Source of the DNA: Lineus longissimus
Taxonomy: Eukaryota > Nemertea > Pilidiophora > Heteronemertea > Lineidae
Length of the DNA stretch: 64,000 bases
Assembly: GCF_910592395.1 (NCBI RefSeq)
Contig: NC_088313.1
Span: 16,322,437-16,386,436, forward strand
Direction of reading: 5' to 3'
A program made the position numbers and the translations under genes. The notes beneath the pieces are model-generated. The model did not search any database. It saw only the letters and a program-made list of their open reading frames with translations, and had not been told where the DNA came from. Of the stretch, positions 60,601 through 64,000 are shown one piece after another. How positions within the stretch are numbered: position 1 is the stretch's first letter; every line of letters begins with the position of its first letter.

Positions 60601-63600
60601 TGGGCCATCTCGTGCGATACTATTGAACATCACCTCATTGACAGCTAGTTCTCCTTAGTTTCGGAAATACAGCACTTGCTAGTATCCTAGTTACCATCAA
60701 ATCCAATGCCATATTGCCTCTATCACCTACCAGTTCATCGCGATAGTTCATCCAGGTTCACAGCACTAAGATGACAAGTGTCTCCCAAGGACTGACAAAC
60801 CTTATCATTTTCCAGTTCATCGCGCCTCTTTCTGAAGACCAACGGCCACATCTGATTGATAATCAGAGAGAGCAGCGGTTTGTTGACCTCTAAATATTTG
60901 GTTTTCTGATTCAATCATGATCTGTGTTACTTGGAAGATGAAGATAAAGCGTTGTCGCTCGTTTAGGAAAACAATAACTTTGATAAGCTGTTGCTTTATT
61001 GCCTTGTCTGTTTGGGGTAAGTAATCAATATCTCTATAGGATTCGTAGCTTGAATCATGAGTTCTGATGGGATGGAATTTATTGGACCCTGGACACCTGC
61101 TAAAACTCAATAAGACTGAAATTTTCTGTTTGAAAATAACACACACACAAATTCCTCATCATCTCCCAAGATGACAAAACACTGAAAATAGCCAATAATT
61201 ACACTCAATGATAAAAGTGAACAAAACGCGTTCTATAACATAAACGAATCATAGTTATTACCCTTCAGCTATATAAGAAGAGAATAACAAAGGACTTTTG
61301 TTTCAAATATGACTCCGATTTATCTTAAGTAATTCTGTCTTCTACGCTAATGGAGAGGCAATAGCAATAATACTCTTGGCAATATCAGATAATGACTTAT
61401 CTAATGGTATAAACCCCACCGAGTTCGCCCCCATAATATCATCAATTGGCTCTCTTCTGTTACCAACATACAGAACCCAATCTGATGGAATCTTTGTAGG
61501 GCACTCAGGTGGCGAACTCAATATGATGATGCAACGAGTCAATCGGTTTTGTGACACGACTCTGCTGTAATCATAAGATGGCTTCGTTGGATACGAGAAA
61601 TATTATTGGCTCATGTCCTAAAATCGGCTGTTCAATACTTTCACGAAACGAATCTCCTTCTTAAATGTTTCTTGGAAACTCGTCCCCACCTAAGGTCTTC
61701 CTGTGAGGGATTTGCGTACACTCTGACCCAAATGGAAATAAGGTGATTCCTTCGGAATTGGCGCGGTAAGAAGGCAATTAAGCACCTCTCCTATGGGGGA
61801 ATTGTTCAGCATAGCAGAAGAGACAAGACATATGGTGATAGTGCATCGGCAGTAGATCTCTTTGGTGAAAGGGGTACGCTATTTACGACGTTATTTTCAC
61901 GACCAAAGCCATAACGTGGCATTGTTGGCCAGAGCTGATAAGTCAAACGTCTTCATACATCTCCCTCAGGAATGATTACGTAGAATTGAATGTGACCACG
62001 GTGGGTATGAGTTCCGGTTTGCCTAAGAAAAATACGTGCTTACCTGGAAAGGAAATGGCGACACGAAAGAAACATACAAAAAATTATTTTATTTTGAGGG
62101 GCGTAATGTCCGCATTTACGTATAGTGATTCATAACACGCATTTGCTAATGGTGATGGGAACCAAAGTCACAAAACTACTTGCTGGTCGCCAAGATTATT
62201 CATATTGACATCATGGCTAAAAGTACCACGCGGTTGTTCAAGAGGGAAAACATCGTTAAGTGACTGTAATGCCAAACCAATAAACTACATGCTTCATTAA
62301 ATATTTATTCGAAATCATTTTGTCGATCCATCACATGTACGTGTTTTATCAGCGACATGAGCTCGAGATGACATTGAAATGGGCTGTTGGTCTACTTAAT
62401 GTATTTGGATGACTCCGTAACGTCAACGTGGTGCAATTACTCTATGTCGGCTCACACTCATATCGTAGAATGGTTTCTTTCCTGTTTTCAGTGCGTGTCC
62501 ATGAATACTTCAGTACGTTTCGCACGATCTTTTCGATTTCAAATTTCTGATATCAGATCCGGTATTTGGTTCAAATAGAGTCTTTCTGTAAACATATTTT
62601 CCCTCTCAAACAACCACGAAGTACGTTTAGTCATGACTTCAATTTGAATGATCTCGGCGACAAGTAGCTTGTGAGATTCGAGGGTACAGTAAGTGTGTGG
62701 GATGCGTTGTTGTCATACAAAAACTGTTTCTAGTAGGACTGGTACTTCCCCAAACAGGATCCACAAACTGCAATAAACAGTACACAAGTCAGAACTCAAT
62801 CCCAATTCTTCTTGTCCTTTAAAAGGCCCGCTGCGTTTTTCATACACTTGGCAGATTTGATGATATGACACTGAGTCAACAACCTAACTATTAATCTGCA
62901 TATCATTATGAGAATAATGTTTCTTCATGCTTGGCATGTATTTTTCTTATTTCTAGCGGGCCTCATGTGAACAAATTTCCTGTATACACATTGCCTTCAA
63001 ATCTTTCGCCTGTAATACGTGCTATAGATTTTAAATACGGAATGGCGATGCCACTTCAAGTTATTTCATATTTACCTCATGTCAAGAAATTTTATTTGAA
63101 GAAATATCTCGCCTGAGGTTCAACTTAAGTATCTATTACAAGTTACCATGACTACAGCTAGATGCATTGCTACCAAGCCACTACTTAAACAAGCTTATTA
63201 GTAGCGCGAACGCAACTTTTAGATGCGAGGTGATAGCAATTACAATGGTTGAGACAACGTTAGGATAAAATTCAAGTTGCAAGCCACTCATGTAAAAATA
63301 ATCACAAAAAACTCGGGGAGTGCTATATGGGTGAGAAGTCTCGAGGTTTTTGTCACTAATAATAGACGTAAATAAAGTTTTCCTCGTAGAAATCAAGCAT
63401 AACACCAGTTCGAGACGGCTGGTTGTCCCTATGGCTTACTCAAAGCATGGGAATGCCACAGCCATGAGAGTTTGAGTGATTTAATGGTCGTTATCACTAC
63501 ATGTAGTGCCTTTATCGCCGTCTTGCTAAATGTGGTTATGGGTTGAAGTCCCATTATATCGGACAAAACGACTTCAATACATTGATAATTTGAATAGGAT

Positions 63601-64000
63601 TCAACTAGTAAGATGAGCATGCAAGTAAGCAATATGGTGTACGTTTATTCCCAGAGTGATTTCAATTGTCACAAAACCGAATTGGAAAATGTCATTGTAG
63701 TAATGTGTGGTAATATGTTATGAAACACCAAGGCAGTTTTAGGAGATGAACCAGCGGCACAGTTGACATATATAGAAATGTCAAATTGCAGGATTGGAGT
63801 GAGTGAGTGATTATACTACATAACCGAATTATATTTTCTGAAAATCGATTTACCCTTCCAGACTTCTTCACTGTCCAGAGTCTCATGTCGGGTGCCTGAC
63901 CAATTATTTCCGCGCCACGCATGCCAACACCCATCATCACTCCGTTCGAAGCCTATTCAGTCACGGAACATCCCCATCCATTACGCCATGGCTATCGTCA
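57651..64000. other. intergenic, no gene recognised
   Basis: Frames at 57992-58249, 58517-58777, 61146-60817 (minus) and 61557-61342 (minus) were read and show no recognisable domain. No repeat seen here matches the families elsewhere in the window. Confidence 0.45.

Overview
This is eukaryotic, animal-type DNA: AT-rich, gene-poor, with genes split by short GT-AG introns, several families of dispersed short repeats, dead LINE tails and one apparently intact cut-and-paste DNA transposon. The proteins (an apolipoprotein-D-like lipocalin and a neuropeptide Y/F-type receptor) and the SINEs (tRNA head, body containing TATAGCGC and AGCGCTTTGGG) suggest a marine invertebrate. An ambulacrarian such as an echinoderm is my best guess, but that is an inference, not a demonstration.

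Layout. 1-1660: degenerate repeats, including a minisatellite-like block. 2350-4437 (minus): a complete five-exon secreted lipocalin gene, whose second intron carries a 242-bp foldback element flanked by a perfect 8-bp duplication. 6320-8652: a repeat-dense patch with a perfect 26-bp-arm palindrome, two parts of a MITE-like family and a 134-bp duplicated segment. 11348-12616 (minus): an intronless coding exon for a rhodopsin-family receptor of NPY/NPF/PrRP type. 12.6-25.2 kb: no recognisable gene. 25.2-36.3 kb: scattered repeats (two SINE copies, a second copy of the foldback element, a tandem repeat near 32 kb, a truncated LINE tail at 35.3-35.65 kb, a MITE copy at 36.1 kb). 42651-45636: a complete Mutator-like (MULE) transposon encoding a FLYWCH zinc-finger/DDE transposase. 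45.8-46.5 kb: another degenerate tandem repeat. 56.4-56.9 kb: a cluster of TTGTCGGAC-like motifs. 57.5 kb: a dead LINE reverse-transcriptase tail. The remainder to 64 kb shows nothing I can call.

The most notable object is the MULE. It has an 8-bp target duplication (GGTATAAC) on both sides, termini matching as GGTG/GGTT followed by TATTCC, and inverted termini built almost wholly from tandem copies of a 15-bp unit (three left, twelve right). It also has an open two-exon transposase with its DDE residues, a well-placed TATA box and poly(A) signals, and an additional small ORF. It looks recently inserted and possibly active.

The two host genes are unrelated in function and are not an operon. 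I see no rRNA genes, functional tRNA genes or CRISPR arrays.
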